DNA from: Gluconobacter cerinus
GTDB lineage: Bacteria; Pseudomonadota; Alphaproteobacteria; Acetobacterales; Acetobacteraceae
NCBI RefSeq assembly: GCF_002723935.1
Contig: NZ_BEWM01000002.1
Location: forward strand, 496,001 to 560,000
Direction of reading: 5' to 3'
Length of the DNA: 64,000 nt
Shown: positions 36,210 to 45,327 of the stretch, piece by piece
How the letters are laid out: the number at the start of each line of letters is the position of its first letter
Numbering within the stretch: position 1 is the stretch's first letter
Translations under genes and position numbers: made by a program
Notes under the pieces: model-generated
What the model saw: the letters and a program-made list of their open reading frames with translations, nothing else
Told to the model about the DNA's origin: nothing
Database searches by the model: none

Positions 36210-36224
36210 TGAGAATGTTTCTCA
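36210..36224. promoter_or_regulatory. Fur-box-like dyad upstream of a siderophore receptor
   Basis: TGAGAATGTTTCTCA is a perfect inverted repeat (arms TGAGAA/TTCTCA) 57 bases before the receptor start. The surrounding GAGAATGTTTCTCATT resembles Fur sites (GATAATGATAATCATTATC type). A partial second copy, ATGAGAAACACTTCAT, lies just upstream near 36183-36198. Confidence 0.6.
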
Positions 36225-36280
36225 TTACCAATATAGGGATTTCGAAATGTAAAGTTGTTTATCTGAATGAAGAGGTTCCG

Positions 36281-38635
36281 GTGACTGGTTCGCTGCGCAC
36301 ACACATCACGTCTCTTTCAGTTGCCGGTACGCTCCTGATGTCTTCGCAAGGCTATGCTGCTGCACCTGTGAAGCATGAGAAAAAATCAGATCGCAAACCG
36401 GAGTCATCAACGCGGCATCTGGAAGACAGTGCGGGTGTTGAAGGGTCGGATGTCGAACATCTGACAGTTCAGGGACATGGCTTTAACACCATGCATCAGT
36501 CTCTTGGGCTTTCCCGGATGCCACAGGACGTGATGCACACGCCGCAGAACATCAATGTCGTGCCGCAGGCCCTGATGCAGCAGCAGAATGTCAAATCTCT
36601 CGATGAAGCTCTGAGGAATGTGCCCGGTGTGACAACGTCCATCGGGGAGGGCGCTGGCGGCATGAACGGGGATCAGTTCCTGATCCGTGGTTTTCAGGCC
36701 CAGAATGATATCTATGAAGATGGACTGCGGGACTTCGGTGTCTATTCCCGCGACTCATTCAATTTCGAAACTGTGTCCGTCATCAAGGGGCCGTCTTCCG
36801 AAGTGTTTGGGAATGGCACGACGGGCGGTGCCATCAATATGGTGACCAAAACTCCTGGTTTGAAAAATCACTACTCCGCTGATTTTTCAGGCGGTTCAGG
36901 CAGTTATTATCGCGGCACATTGGATGTGAACCAGAAAATCAATGACTCTACGGCCTTCCGCATTACGGGAATGGGCGATGAGCATAATGTTGTGGGACGA
37001 GATTATATCTTCTCTCATCGCTGGGGTGTTGCTCCGTCTCTTGCATTCGGGATTGGCAAGAGAACAACGCTTGTTCTGCAATACATGCACCAGCAGGAAA
37101 ACTCCGTGCCTGATTTCGGTGTTCCGGTTGTCACGAAACCAGGGGCAAAGTACGGGCAGCCTATTACAGAATACGGTATCCGCCGGACGAACTGGTACGG
37201 CACGGATAACGACCAGAACGCCACAAATTCCAACATGGAAACAGCGCGGTTCAGCTTCAAACTGAACAGGCATGTCACGTTCTATGATGATTTGCGGGGT
37301 GGTGAGTATTACCGGTCTTTTGCGGCCTCAAAAGCGACCTGCGATACGACGTGTGTGAACAACTACTTCAACGGGGATGCGTCAAAGGCGCTTGTTGCAC
37401 GGTCCGGACCAGTGGGTGCGGGGGCGGGTACAGGAGGCGGAACCTACATGGCGCCGCTGCCGTATGAGCAAACGAGCTGGTCTGTGCAGAATGTCGGCTC
37501 AATGGTTGCAGACTTTCATACAAGCTTTCTCCGGCATCAGGTTGTTGCCGGGTTTGATGTCGAACGCGTCAATGATGTTCGCTCACAGTCGACGTATCTG
37601 AAGCCAAAACCGTATGCAAACCTGGTTAATCCGAAGGGGAATGTCGGCAATCTTGATCTGGTACCGGGTGATATGAACCCGGCCGGTCTGGTGTCTCTGG
37701 GGTCACTGGGGGCGAAGTCGCATAGTAATGGCTACGGGTTCGATACGGGCCTGTTCCTGTTCGATCAGATCTGGTTCACCAAGTGGCTTTCTGTGAAAGG
37801 GGGCTTCCGCTGGGATCGTTGGCAAACGAGCTACAACCTGACGGGAGGCAATGTCGCGAAGAACCCCGATCAGCATTTTCATGATGTGACGGGCGTGTTC
37901 AATCCGAATGCCAGCCTCGTTGTCACGCCGGACGACCATCAGACTTATTATTTTACCTGGGCCAATTCCACGACCCCGATGGGAATGTACGTCACCAATG
38001 GGTCTGTTCCCATCCGTCCGGGGACCAATTCTTTTGCCAGTCCTGAGAAAGCTCAGCTTTATGAGCTTGGCGCCAAGTACAGCATTCTGCATGACCGGTT
38101 GGGTCTGACGGCCTCTTTGTTCCGTCTGGACAAAGGGAATGCATTGAACGCTGATCCGGTGACGGGTGAAATTCAGGGCTCTTCTGACCGGCAGCGTAAT
38201 CAGGGTCTGGAACTGTCTGTCGGCGGTGTCATTCTGCCGGGCTGGAACGTGTCAGCGACCTATGCCCTTTATGATAGCAGCACGACGTCTTCTGCGACCA
38301 AGGCGAACCGCGGCAAGAATGTTCAGTATGTGCCACACAATCAGGCAACCCTCTGGTCAGCGTATAGCGCCTTCCCGGACAAGCCCTATAACCTGACAGT
38401 CGGTGGTGGGCTGACCTGGCGTGAGCATGTCTGGCTCGATACCGCCAATACTCTGCGTGCTCCGGCAAATCTGGACTTCAGCGCCATGATTTCCCATCGC
38501 TTTAACCGGCACTGGAAAATCTCCATGAATGGCTACAACCTTGCCAACAAACTCCATTACCAGAGCCTTTTCTCGAACCGTGCGACCCCCTCTGCAGGGC
38601 GTATGTTCCTGGGTGAAGTCAGCGTTGCGTATTGA
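36281..38635 (+). CDS. TonB-dependent siderophore receptor
   Basis: Outer-membrane ferric-siderophore receptor, 784 aa. Signal peptide MTGSLRTHITSLSVAGTLLM, cut after QGYA. The plug domain (about 60-210) has MPQDVMHTPQNINVVPQALM and the family 1 signature VSVIKGPSSEVFGNGTTGGA. The barrel ends with the required terminal aromatic (EVSVAY). It is closest in style to ferrichrome/catecholate receptors (QFLIRGFQAQNDIYEDGLRD). GTG 36281 was chosen: AGAGG lies five bases before it and the signal peptide starts there, although the frame is open from 36074. The Fur-like dyad indicates control by iron. Confidence 0.9.
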   Translation: MTGSLRTHITSLSVAGTLLMSSQGYAAAPVKHEKKSDRKPESSTRHLEDSAGVEGSDVEHLTVQGHGFNTMHQSLGLSRMPQDVMHTPQNINVVPQALMQQQNVKSLDEALRNVPGVTTSIGEGAGGMNGDQFLIRGFQAQNDIYEDGLRDFGVYSRDSFNFETVSVIKGPSSEVFGNGTTGGAINMVTKTPGLKNHYSADFSGGSGSYYRGTLDVNQKINDSTAFRITGMGDEHNVVGRDYIFSHRWGVAPSLAFGIGKRTTLVLQYMHQQENSVPDFGVPVVTKPGAKYGQPITEYGIRRTNWYGTDNDQNATNSNMETARFSFKLNRHVTFYDDLRGGEYYRSFAASKATCDTTCVNNYFNGDASKALVARSGPVGAGAGTGGGTYMAPLPYEQTSWSVQNVGSMVADFHTSFLRHQVVAGFDVERVNDVRSQSTYLKPKPYANLVNPKGNVGNLDLVPGDMNPAGLVSLGSLGAKSHSNGYGFDTGLFLFDQIWFTKWLSVKGGFRWDRWQTSYNLTGGNVAKNPDQHFHDVTGVFNPNASLVVTPDDHQTYYFTWANSTTPMGMYVTNGSVPIRPGTNSFASPEKAQLYELGAKYSILHDRLGLTASLFRLDKGNALNADPVTGEIQGSSDRQRNQGLELSVGGVILPGWNVSATYALYDSSTTSSATKANRGKNVQYVPHNQATLWSAYSAFPDKPYNLTVGGGLTWREHVWLDTANTLRAPANLDFSAMISHRFNRHWKISMNGYNLANKLHYQSLFSNRATPSAGRMFLGEVSVAY

Positions 38636-38673
38636 GCGGCCAGGTTTTTGATTTTAAGCTAGCGCTTGGCATG

Positions 38674-38700
38674 ATGGGAAAACGCATTTTGTTTTCCCAT
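38674..38700. terminator. Convergent hairpin between receptor and pnuC-like gene
   Basis: A perfect 10-bp stem, ATGGGAAAAC (38674-38683) and GTTTTCCCAT (38691-38700), with loop GCATTTT. It lies between the siderophore receptor and the convergent permease gene, touching the latter's stop codon. Confidence 0.6.
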
Positions 38701-39260
38701 TACGCTTGGGAGGCTTTTTGCCATTTGCGCAGTCCATGAACCGCCAGAAGGACGAATATCGCGTAAAGGGCAGCTGTCGGGTAAAGGTCGCGACTGACGA
38801 ACATGGCAACGTAAGCTGTGTCGATCACGATCCAGCAGGCCCAGCTGATCGTATGCCGCCGCGCGGCCCAGATCTGTGCAACCAGACTGTAACTGCTGAG
38901 CAGGGCATCAGCCACGGGAGTAGGATCGTCTGTAAAGCGCGCCAGAAAGAAAGCCCACAGTCCGCCCCCAAGTGCGCCGATCAGAAGGCCAAAGAATAAC
39001 CCGCGTTCCGAAAGTGGCCGAATATGCAGGGTCTCATCGCCTTGCGCACCGTCTTTCATCCAGCGCCACCACCCATAGAGCAGGCAGCCACAGAATACGG
39101 CCTGAAGGCAGGCGTCGGCGTAAAGATGGGCTTTAAAAAACACCCACCCGTATAAGAGAGCGGCAAGAAGAGAGAGTGGCCAGCAAGCCATAGTGCGGCG
39201 TGCCGTCAGCCACACGCCGATGGCACTCAGAAGGGCCGCGATGAGTTCCGTCAGGGACAT
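38700..39260 (-). CDS. PnuC-family transporter, probable thiamine permease (PnuT type)
   Basis: A 186-aa inner-membrane protein with seven or so helices and the PnuC family pattern: ALLSAIGVWLTARRTMACWP, then LLYGWWRWMKDG and LLSSYSLVAQIWAARRHTIS with WACWIVIDTAYVAMFVSRDL. PnuC proteins move a vitamin nucleoside-like substrate by facilitated diffusion and rely on phosphorylation for trapping. The upstream TPP riboswitch makes thiamine the likely substrate instead of nicotinamide riboside. It overlaps the kinase gene by 10 bases, as last gene of the operon. Confidence 0.82.
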   Translation of the reverse strand: MSLTELIAALLSAIGVWLTARRTMACWPLSLLAALLYGWVFFKAHLYADACLQAVFCGCLLYGWWRWMKDGAQGDETLHIRPLSERGLFFGLLIGALGGGLWAFFLARFTDDPTPVADALLSSYSLVAQIWAARRHTISWACWIVIDTAYVAMFVSRDLYPTAALYAIFVLLAVHGLRKWQKASQA

Positions 39261-40393
39261 GCGGCAATGGCATCCAGAGTTTCGCGGAGCCAGTTCAGAA
39301 GGTGTTGACCGTCACGGCCTGCAAACCAGTGTGCATGGCCTAAAAGATAGTCTGCGTAGGCGACACGGGCTGACGCCTCATCCTGAACAAGCGTGTTGTA
39401 ATACGCGACCTCAGACAATGCGAATTCGACATGAACAAGCGGCAGGAACACAACGACCAGTTCGCGTTCTTGCGGAGTGAGGGGACGGACCCTGTGATAG
39501 CCCGCTAACAGGGCGTTCAGCTGGCTCCACGAGACAGCAAAGTGCGAGGACAGCCAAGAGATGGCAGTGCGCTCGATCGCCACTGCGAGATCGTACGCAG
39601 CGCAGGTGAAATCAGACATACCAAAATCAAAGATCCCGCAGATTTCGGCGTCTGGAGTGGCGGACGTCCAGAACTGGTTAGACGGATGCCAGTCTCCGTG
39701 TCCCCAACAGGGGATAATCTCTGTCAGGAGTGGTCGCAGTTTTGCGTGGAAAGGTTCCAGGACACGTAAGATCTGCTGCCACGCCTCTGCATTCAGTGCT
39801 GTGTTGAGGCCCGGTTGAGACGCAGCCCAATCACGGAGGCCAATCTCAAGATCGGGGTTGGTAATAGCGTTGAAGTTGGACAGCAAAAGCCGATCAGGCC
39901 GGGCGGGGTCGGCGTAATCTGTCGCTGCAAGATGAAGACGGGCGAGTGTGCCGCCAGCGGTATGCGCATGTTCTGAACAGAGAAACGGCTCCCAGGACTG
40001 AACATCTCGATAAAGATCCAAGCCGGGTAAGGGAGGGAAAACCTCATAAACCCAACCATGATCTGTCAGAGCGCAGTGTTGTTCCCGCGTTGTAAGCGCC
40101 GCCGTGACGGGTAAGTCATGGCGGCTAAGATGCGCCATGAAAGCGTGTTCTTCCGTCAGGGCGTTCTGATCGCGAAGGCGTGGATCATGGCGCTTCAGAA
40201 AAAGCATCGTGCCGTCGGTAAGGCGCATCAGGGCTGTCGCGGAGAACGGGCGTTGTCCATGCCACAGAACAGTTTCCGGAACAGCGGTAATGGAAAAAAA
40301 CGCCAGAACACGTTTCGCCTCGGCGAGCGTTAGCGGCGGCCAGTGCCGTTCAGCCTGCACACCATTGACGCCGAACTGTCCGGGAGCAGTCAC
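39251..40393 (-). CDS. APH-fold kinase, candidate thiamine kinase
   Basis: A 380-aa phosphotransferase of the aminoglycoside phosphotransferase/choline kinase fold. The catalytic loop is GHGDWHPSNQF (Asp base and Asn metal ligand, near residue 230) and the metal Asp is in IFDFGMSDF. An N-lobe ATP-binding Lys is likely in TMLFLKRHDP. GTG 40393 starts 4 bases after the receptor stop. Such kinases act on aminoglycosides, homoserine, choline or thiamine; here the TPP riboswitch and PnuC-type partner favour thiamine, which would trap the imported vitamin. This is inference. Confidence 0.72.
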   Translation of the reverse strand: MTAPGQFGVNGVQAERHWPPLTLAEAKRVLAFFSITAVPETVLWHGQRPFSATALMRLTDGTMLFLKRHDPRLRDQNALTEEHAFMAHLSRHDLPVTAALTTREQHCALTDHGWVYEVFPPLPGLDLYRDVQSWEPFLCSEHAHTAGGTLARLHLAATDYADPARPDRLLLSNFNAITNPDLEIGLRDWAASQPGLNTALNAEAWQQILRVLEPFHAKLRPLLTEIIPCWGHGDWHPSNQFWTSATPDAEICGIFDFGMSDFTCAAYDLAVAIERTAISWLSSHFAVSWSQLNALLAGYHRVRPLTPQERELVVVFLPLVHVEFALSEVAYYNTLVQDEASARVAYADYLLGHAHWFAGRDGQHLLNWLRETLDAIAACP

Positions 40394-40397
40394 GGCT

Positions 40398-42773
40398 TCA
40401 GAAGCCTGTGGACGCTGTGAACAGGGCTGCGAAACCGCCGCCGATATAATAACTCGGGGCGCTTCCGCTGATCGTGCTGCCGTAAATGCCAGTCGTGTCC
40501 TTTGCGTTCAGGGTCGGGCTGGCGACGCCGGAGAGGGAGCGCTCATTGGTGATGTTGATGAAGTTCAGGCGCAGGGTTGGCTTGTGCAAGCGGGACAGAT
40601 CACCGAAGCGATAGCCGACGGAAATATCGCCGGTCGTTCGGTCTGACATCCGCTCATCATTCATGAACGTTGCGTATTGGTGCCCCGTGTAATGCAGGGT
40701 GGCCACGCCGAAGATGTGCCCGTCATCGTAGCTGATGCCAGCCGCGGCCTGAAGTGTCGGGCTTCGAACGGCGATTTTGCCTTTGGTCGGCAGAAGATCG
40801 CCACCTGAAGCAATGTTATTATCAATGGTGGCGTGTAGATACTCGCCCGAGACGTAAGGGCTGAAGTGGTGCCAGGGGCGGAGGCCGATTTCCACATCTA
40901 CACCGCGGGAGGTCTGGCCTCCGGCATTCATGGTCGTCTGAATGATGGAGCCGTTCTGGGAGGCCAGCGTTGAGATTTGGCGGTTGGTGAAATTGTAGTT
41001 GAACAGCGTCAGGCTGCCGATGATCCATTGTCCCGTGCGGCGATATCCCAGTTCTTCGGAAATGGAATATTCGTTGCGGACATCCGCACTGCCGGTTGTC
41101 GCGAGTGCGCCCGAGGTTGGGTCGTAGGTGTTGTAAAGCGCCGTCTGGTCTGGCGCGCGGAAATTGGTCGTGGCGTTGAAGAAAATCTGGTTCTGCTCAT
41201 CAATGCGCCAGCGGACGCCAAGACGCGGCAGAGGCTCCATGCTGTTGGACGCTACGCGATACTGAGGGCCGGGAACATTGTTCGTGCCAGCGCGGCTCAT
41301 CATGACGGCCTTGAAACCCGCCTCGATGGTCAGGCGATCATGCAGGAGCGAGATATGATCGCCCACATACAGCGCGTTGGTCTGGGAAATGGTGTGGAAG
41401 CTGCCGCCCAGCAGTTTCTGCCCGTTCGCAAGATGGATCAGGCTACTGCTGTTTTCCGCCCAGATATCGCCTGAGGCGCCGGTGGCAGAAACGGTTGTGA
41501 AGGGCTGTTGCTCGTTGTCGTCTCCGTAATCGTACCAGTAACCGAGGACGAAATCGTTCCAGCCAGTGTTGTAATGCAGGGTTGAATTGAATCCGGAGCG
41601 ATAACTGCGTTGCGTGTAGTTGGCACGCACGACAGCGGTTCCATCCTGTGCATTGGGCAGCGTGAGCGTGTCACTCAGGGGCTGAGTGCCGTTATAGAGA
41701 CCGGTTTCCGTTAGTGTGGAGCCACCCGGAACGTTGCCATAGGCGAACTGTGCGTAGGGTGTGACGTCGAGGGAAAGCTTATGCGTCAGATGCAGGTGGA
41801 CGGGCGCTCCTGCATAGAAGGTGCGTTCTGGCGCGCGCCACAGACGCCAGTAATTGACGGCATTGTCTGCGTTGGAGGCGTCATAATGGCCAGCAAGGTT
41901 GTTCGCGCCATGAATGCCATCGGCTTTCCAGCTTTCCATCGTAACCTGCGGATAATAGCTGGTGATGGTTGTATTGAAGGAGCCAATGAGACTGGCGCGG
42001 TTGCCTTGACCCCACTCCTTCAAAAACTTGAAATCGACATGCTGGCGTTTGTCCCGCCCCGGTCCGCGCCAGTTGTCGCTGGCGCTGTGGGAGTAAGACA
42101 CAAAGCCACGAATGCCGGAATTTCCGATATTGCCCGTTTCAAGGCGAATGAATTCACGGTTGGTGTCGAAGGAGCCGTAGGAGACGCTGGCGAAACCCCC
42201 GGCCTTTTGTGCCGGGTCGAGAAAGGACAGGCTCATCAGCCCACCGGCAGCGTTCAAGACGGGACTGTCCAGATCGGCCGAACCCTGGGCAAGTGCGACC
42301 TGACTGTAGTTCTCACTGTCAGCGAACTGGCTCGGATAGCCGGAATAATAGGCGACATCGTTCAGCGGCGTGCCTTCCAGCACATAACCGATGGCGTCAT
42401 TGTTCAGGCCGCGCACGGTCAGGTTGGTGTTGGGCGAAAAGCCGAACGGGTCGGAGGTGGCGACATTCGCACCGGGCAGCATGGAGGCAAGCTGATAGGC
42501 CGTCGCCATCGGGGGCTGCTTGTCCATGTAATCGCGGCTGACTGTGCTGATAGAGCGCACACTGTTCTCCGGTCGGATCAGTCCACCGCCGGGCTGGTGC
42601 CCGGGTGCGCTGTCAGAAACGCGGTGAACGGTGATGTGCTCGGGCTTCGGGGCGATGGACGCAGGCGGGGTAAGAGCTGTGGTGTCCGCCGCGCGCACTG
42701 TACCGGCACAAACGGTCAGGCCGAGCAGGAAGACAGGAACCTGGCGGGATTTGCGCGGAAATACGGTGGTCAT
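40398..42773 (-). CDS. TonB-dependent receptor under TPP riboswitch, candidate thiamine receptor
   Basis: A 791-aa outer-membrane receptor. Signal peptide of about 30 residues ends at TVRA before ADTTALTPP. The plug domain has MATAYQLASMLPGANVATSD, NTNLTVRGLNNDAIGYVLEG and the signature NAAGGLMSLS in place of the usual GAGGTINI. The beta-barrel ends YIGGGFAALFTASTGF with terminal Phe. ATG 42773 starts the signal peptide. It is the first gene after the TPP riboswitch and is followed 4 bases on by the kinase gene. Import of thiamine or a derivative across the outer membrane is likely. Confidence 0.85.
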   Translation of the reverse strand: MTTVFPRKSRQVPVFLLGLTVCAGTVRAADTTALTPPASIAPKPEHITVHRVSDSAPGHQPGGGLIRPENSVRSISTVSRDYMDKQPPMATAYQLASMLPGANVATSDPFGFSPNTNLTVRGLNNDAIGYVLEGTPLNDVAYYSGYPSQFADSENYSQVALAQGSADLDSPVLNAAGGLMSLSFLDPAQKAGGFASVSYGSFDTNREFIRLETGNIGNSGIRGFVSYSHSASDNWRGPGRDKRQHVDFKFLKEWGQGNRASLIGSFNTTITSYYPQVTMESWKADGIHGANNLAGHYDASNADNAVNYWRLWRAPERTFYAGAPVHLHLTHKLSLDVTPYAQFAYGNVPGGSTLTETGLYNGTQPLSDTLTLPNAQDGTAVVRANYTQRSYRSGFNSTLHYNTGWNDFVLGYWYDYGDDNEQQPFTTVSATGASGDIWAENSSSLIHLANGQKLLGGSFHTISQTNALYVGDHISLLHDRLTIEAGFKAVMMSRAGTNNVPGPQYRVASNSMEPLPRLGVRWRIDEQNQIFFNATTNFRAPDQTALYNTYDPTSGALATTGSADVRNEYSISEELGYRRTGQWIIGSLTLFNYNFTNRQISTLASQNGSIIQTTMNAGGQTSRGVDVEIGLRPWHHFSPYVSGEYLHATIDNNIASGGDLLPTKGKIAVRSPTLQAAAGISYDDGHIFGVATLHYTGHQYATFMNDERMSDRTTGDISVGYRFGDLSRLHKPTLRLNFINITNERSLSGVASPTLNAKDTTGIYGSTISGSAPSYYIGGGFAALFTASTGF

Positions 42774-42869
42774 GATGGTGCTGTCCCGCCTGCAATACTG
42801 CGATCCCCACATGCGCAGCGGGGACGACGAGAGACACCGAAAATCCAGTCTTTGGATCTGTCAGTAGCC

Positions 42870-42983
42870 ACCATCCCTCCGCCAGCATGAACTGGATCAG
42901 GTTCTATGGGTCACTGCGCTGGTATGGCTCTAAAGCGCATACCCTCAGCAGTCTCTCAGCCCTTTGTCAGGGCACCCCAAGGT
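42870..42983 (-). promoter_or_regulatory. TPP (thiamine pyrophosphate) riboswitch
   Basis: On the minus strand the conserved THI-element blocks occur in order: CTTGGGGTGCCC, then GGGCTGAGAG, an optional P3a-like stem (GGTATGCGC...), then ACCCATAGAACCTGATCC, GTTCATGCTGGCGGAGGGA. The Watson and sensor-arm motifs CTGAGA and ACCTGATC...GCTGGCG...AGGGA are intact. It ends about 97 bases before the receptor start, so TPP would switch off the receptor-kinase-permease operon, through a downstream hairpin (for example ATCC/GGAT followed by TTTT near 42842-42860). Confidence 0.93.
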
Positions 42984-43097
42984 GAAGAAGCACTCCTTCA
43001 TGGGCTGCGAGAGAATGTCAATAAATTCCGTAAGGCGTGGGGCGATCAAAATTTCGTCGGCAGGGATGGAGCAGCGATGCAGAGCAGGATAGAGTAT

Positions 43098-43112
43098 TGT
43101 TATAAGATAACA
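43098..43112. promoter_or_regulatory. Zur-box-like dyad upstream of the S46 peptidase
   Basis: TGTTATAAGATAACA: arms TGTTAT and ATAACA are exact inverted repeats around AAG, 15 bases before the peptidase start codon, followed by TTTC as in Zur sites of proteobacteria. The same arrangement recurs at 57137. Confidence 0.6.
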
Positions 43113-43127
43113 TTTCTAGGATCTGTC

Positions 43128-45209
43128 ATGCGTGTTGTGAAGCGCCTGTTACCTACTCTGCTCATTGCAGGCACAGCCCTCGGTTCAGCTCAGGCGGAGG
43201 AAGGAATGTGGACGTTCGACCATCTGCCAGCCCGTCAGTTGAAGCAGCAATATGGCTTCGAGCCTTCGGCTGAATGGATCAACCACGTCATTCAGTCTTC
43301 AGCACGTCTGGCAGAGGGATGCTCGGCGTCTTTTGTCTCTGGTGATGGGTTGGTGATGACAAATCATCATTGTGCCAATACCTGCCTGACCGACCTGTCG
43401 GACAAGACGCACGATTATTTTCATGATGGTTTTTCGGCAGCAGATGTTTCCAAAGAGCCGCAATGTCCGGGTATGGAGCTGGATCGTCTGGATCAGGTGA
43501 AAGATGTGACAGGCCGTGTCGCTGATATGACCTCAGGCAAGCACGGTGCGGATTATGCAAAGGCGCTTCAGGCTGCCAATAGCGTTCTGACGAAGGAATG
43601 TGCGGGCGGAGACGCAACACACTGGCGGTGTGATGTTGTGACGCTCTATCACGGTGGTCAAACTGCGCTCTATCGCTATCGTCGATATCAGGATGTGCGT
43701 CTTGTGATGGCGCCGGATCAGGATATCGCATTCTTTGGCGGCGATCCGGACAATTTTACCTTCCCACGTTATGATATCGACCTGTCGATGTTGCGGGTGT
43801 TTGAGGACGGTAAGCCGGTCCACACACCTTTCTTCAAGTTTGATCCGAAAGGGCCAAAAGCAGGAGAGCTGGTGTTCACGTCTGGTAATCCGGGGCGGAC
43901 GCAGCGGTCTCTTCCGGCCAGTGCATTGACGTTTCAGCGGGACGTTATCCTGCCAACCATTATTGGGGTGTATTCTACCAGCGAAGGGGCGCTCTGGCAG
44001 TATTCGCGTGAAAGCAAGGAACATCTGATTGAAGCGCAAAATACGCTGTTCGGCGTTCAGAACGGCCTGAAATCTCTGTCGGGCACCGTGAAGGCCCTGC
44101 GGGAGCCCGGCGTGATGGAAAAGCGTGAAGCGGAAGATCGCGCTCTTCAGGCCTGGATTGATGCGGATGCCGAGCGCCGCAAGATCTATGGCGAGCCGTT
44201 CAAAAAAGTGGAGGCTGCACTGGCCATACAGCGCCAGTCTTATGGCCATGACTTTGCCATTGCCCGTACAGTTCATGGCCTGCTGGGTGATGCTGTCATG
44301 CTGGTATCAGCCGCGCAGGAGCGACAGAAGCCGGATGCCGAGCGTCGTGCGGGCTACCACGATGCCGAACTGGCTGAACTTGAAGCTGAAATTTCTGCCA
44401 AAGTGCCGGTGCATGTCGATCTGGAAACCATGACGCTGGCTCTGGGCATGACCACGATGCGTCAGATGCTGGGTGAGGACGATGCTGCCGTGCATCTGGT
44501 TCTGGGCACAAAAAGCCCGAATGAACGCGCGGCAGAACTGATGCAGGGAACGAAGCTTGCTGATCCTGCGCAGCGCCTTGCGTTGTATAAGGGTGGTGCA
44601 AAGGCCATTCAGGCTTCTACGGACCCGATGATTGTTCTGGCACGTCAGTTGCAGCCGGTTCTGGATGTGATCCGCAATCGAAGCCGTGATCAGATCGAAG
44701 CACCAATGCATGAAGCTCAGGGTGCGATTGCCCGTGCCCAGTTTGCGCGCGCCCAGGCAGAAGGAAAGGCAGATACGCTTTATCCGGATGCTACATTCTC
44801 ACCAAGACTGTCTTACGGCACCGTCAAAGGTTGGCAGGAGGGTGCCACGACGATTGCGCCCTTCACAAATTTTGCCGGGATGTACAAACATGCGACCGGG
44901 AGCGATCCGTTCCGTCTCCCGCAGGTCTGGCTGGATGCGAAGCCTCATCTGACACTTTCCACGAATCTCGATTTTGTTTCGACGAATGATATTGTGGGTG
45001 GAAATTCAGGCTCGCCGGTCATTAACCGGCAGGGCAATGTGGTGGGCCTGATTTTCGACGGTAATCTCGATAGTCTGGCTGGCGATCTTTATTACGATGG
45101 CGAGCGCAATAGAGCGGTTTCGACGGATACGAGCGCCATCATGGCTGCACTCAAGACCGTCTATCATGCCGATGCCCTTGCTCAGGAACTAGAACAGGGA
45201 CACCTGTAA
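43128..45209 (+). CDS. S46-family dipeptidyl-peptidase (DPP7-like)
   Basis: Exported serine exopeptidase, 693 aa, that removes dipeptides from peptide N-termini. Signal peptide cleaved after AQA (residue about 23). The S46 layout is complete: MWTFDHLPARQLKQQYGFEP at the mature N-terminus, catalytic His81 in TNHHCAN, catalytic Ser627 in GGNSGSPV. The residue 18 positions after the Ser is Gly (IFDGN), the S1 residue that in this family separates DPP7 (Gly, hydrophobic P1) from DPP11 (Arg, acidic P1). ATG 43128 has AGGA seven bases upstream. The frame is open further left but that part is not the gene. Confidence 0.93.
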   Translation: MRVVKRLLPTLLIAGTALGSAQAEEGMWTFDHLPARQLKQQYGFEPSAEWINHVIQSSARLAEGCSASFVSGDGLVMTNHHCANTCLTDLSDKTHDYFHDGFSAADVSKEPQCPGMELDRLDQVKDVTGRVADMTSGKHGADYAKALQAANSVLTKECAGGDATHWRCDVVTLYHGGQTALYRYRRYQDVRLVMAPDQDIAFFGGDPDNFTFPRYDIDLSMLRVFEDGKPVHTPFFKFDPKGPKAGELVFTSGNPGRTQRSLPASALTFQRDVILPTIIGVYSTSEGALWQYSRESKEHLIEAQNTLFGVQNGLKSLSGTVKALREPGVMEKREAEDRALQAWIDADAERRKIYGEPFKKVEAALAIQRQSYGHDFAIARTVHGLLGDAVMLVSAAQERQKPDAERRAGYHDAELAELEAEISAKVPVHVDLETMTLALGMTTMRQMLGEDDAAVHLVLGTKSPNERAAELMQGTKLADPAQRLALYKGGAKAIQASTDPMIVLARQLQPVLDVIRNRSRDQIEAPMHEAQGAIARAQFARAQAEGKADTLYPDATFSPRLSYGTVKGWQEGATTIAPFTNFAGMYKHATGSDPFRLPQVWLDAKPHLTLSTNLDFVSTNDIVGGNSGSPVINRQGNVVGLIFDGNLDSLAGDLYYDGERNRAVSTDTSAIMAALKTVYHADALAQELEQGHL

Positions 45210-45218
45210 TCATGATGT

Positions 45219-45245
45219 GAGGGTCATTCCTGCGGAATAACCCTC
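45219..45245 (+). terminator. Hairpin after the peptidase gene
   Basis: GAGGGTCATTCC (45219-45230) pairs with GGAATAACCCTC (45234-45245) apart from one mismatch. It lies 10 bases after the stop; there is no T run, so termination may be weak. Confidence 0.5.
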
Positions 45246-45327
45246 GACATCCAATGTAAGATTCCTGACAGTGGGTGGATGCCAGTCTGTCCGTCTTCCT
45301 GTTGTTTTCAGCCTGGAGTGTCCCCTG

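Larger units (their letters stand above)
42774..43127. other. 354-base divergent regulatory region
   Basis: This gap between the minus-strand thiamine operon and the plus-strand S46 peptidase gene contains no gene. It holds the riboswitch and its expression platform at 42774-42983, about 110 bases that must contain both promoters, and the Zur-like dyad at 43098-43112. Confidence 0.8.

Noticed and set aside
41781-42890. 369-aa plus-strand frame opposite the thiamine-operon receptor
   Set aside because: The receptor frame has a signal peptide, plug and terminal Phe; the opposite frame has none and runs into the riboswitch.
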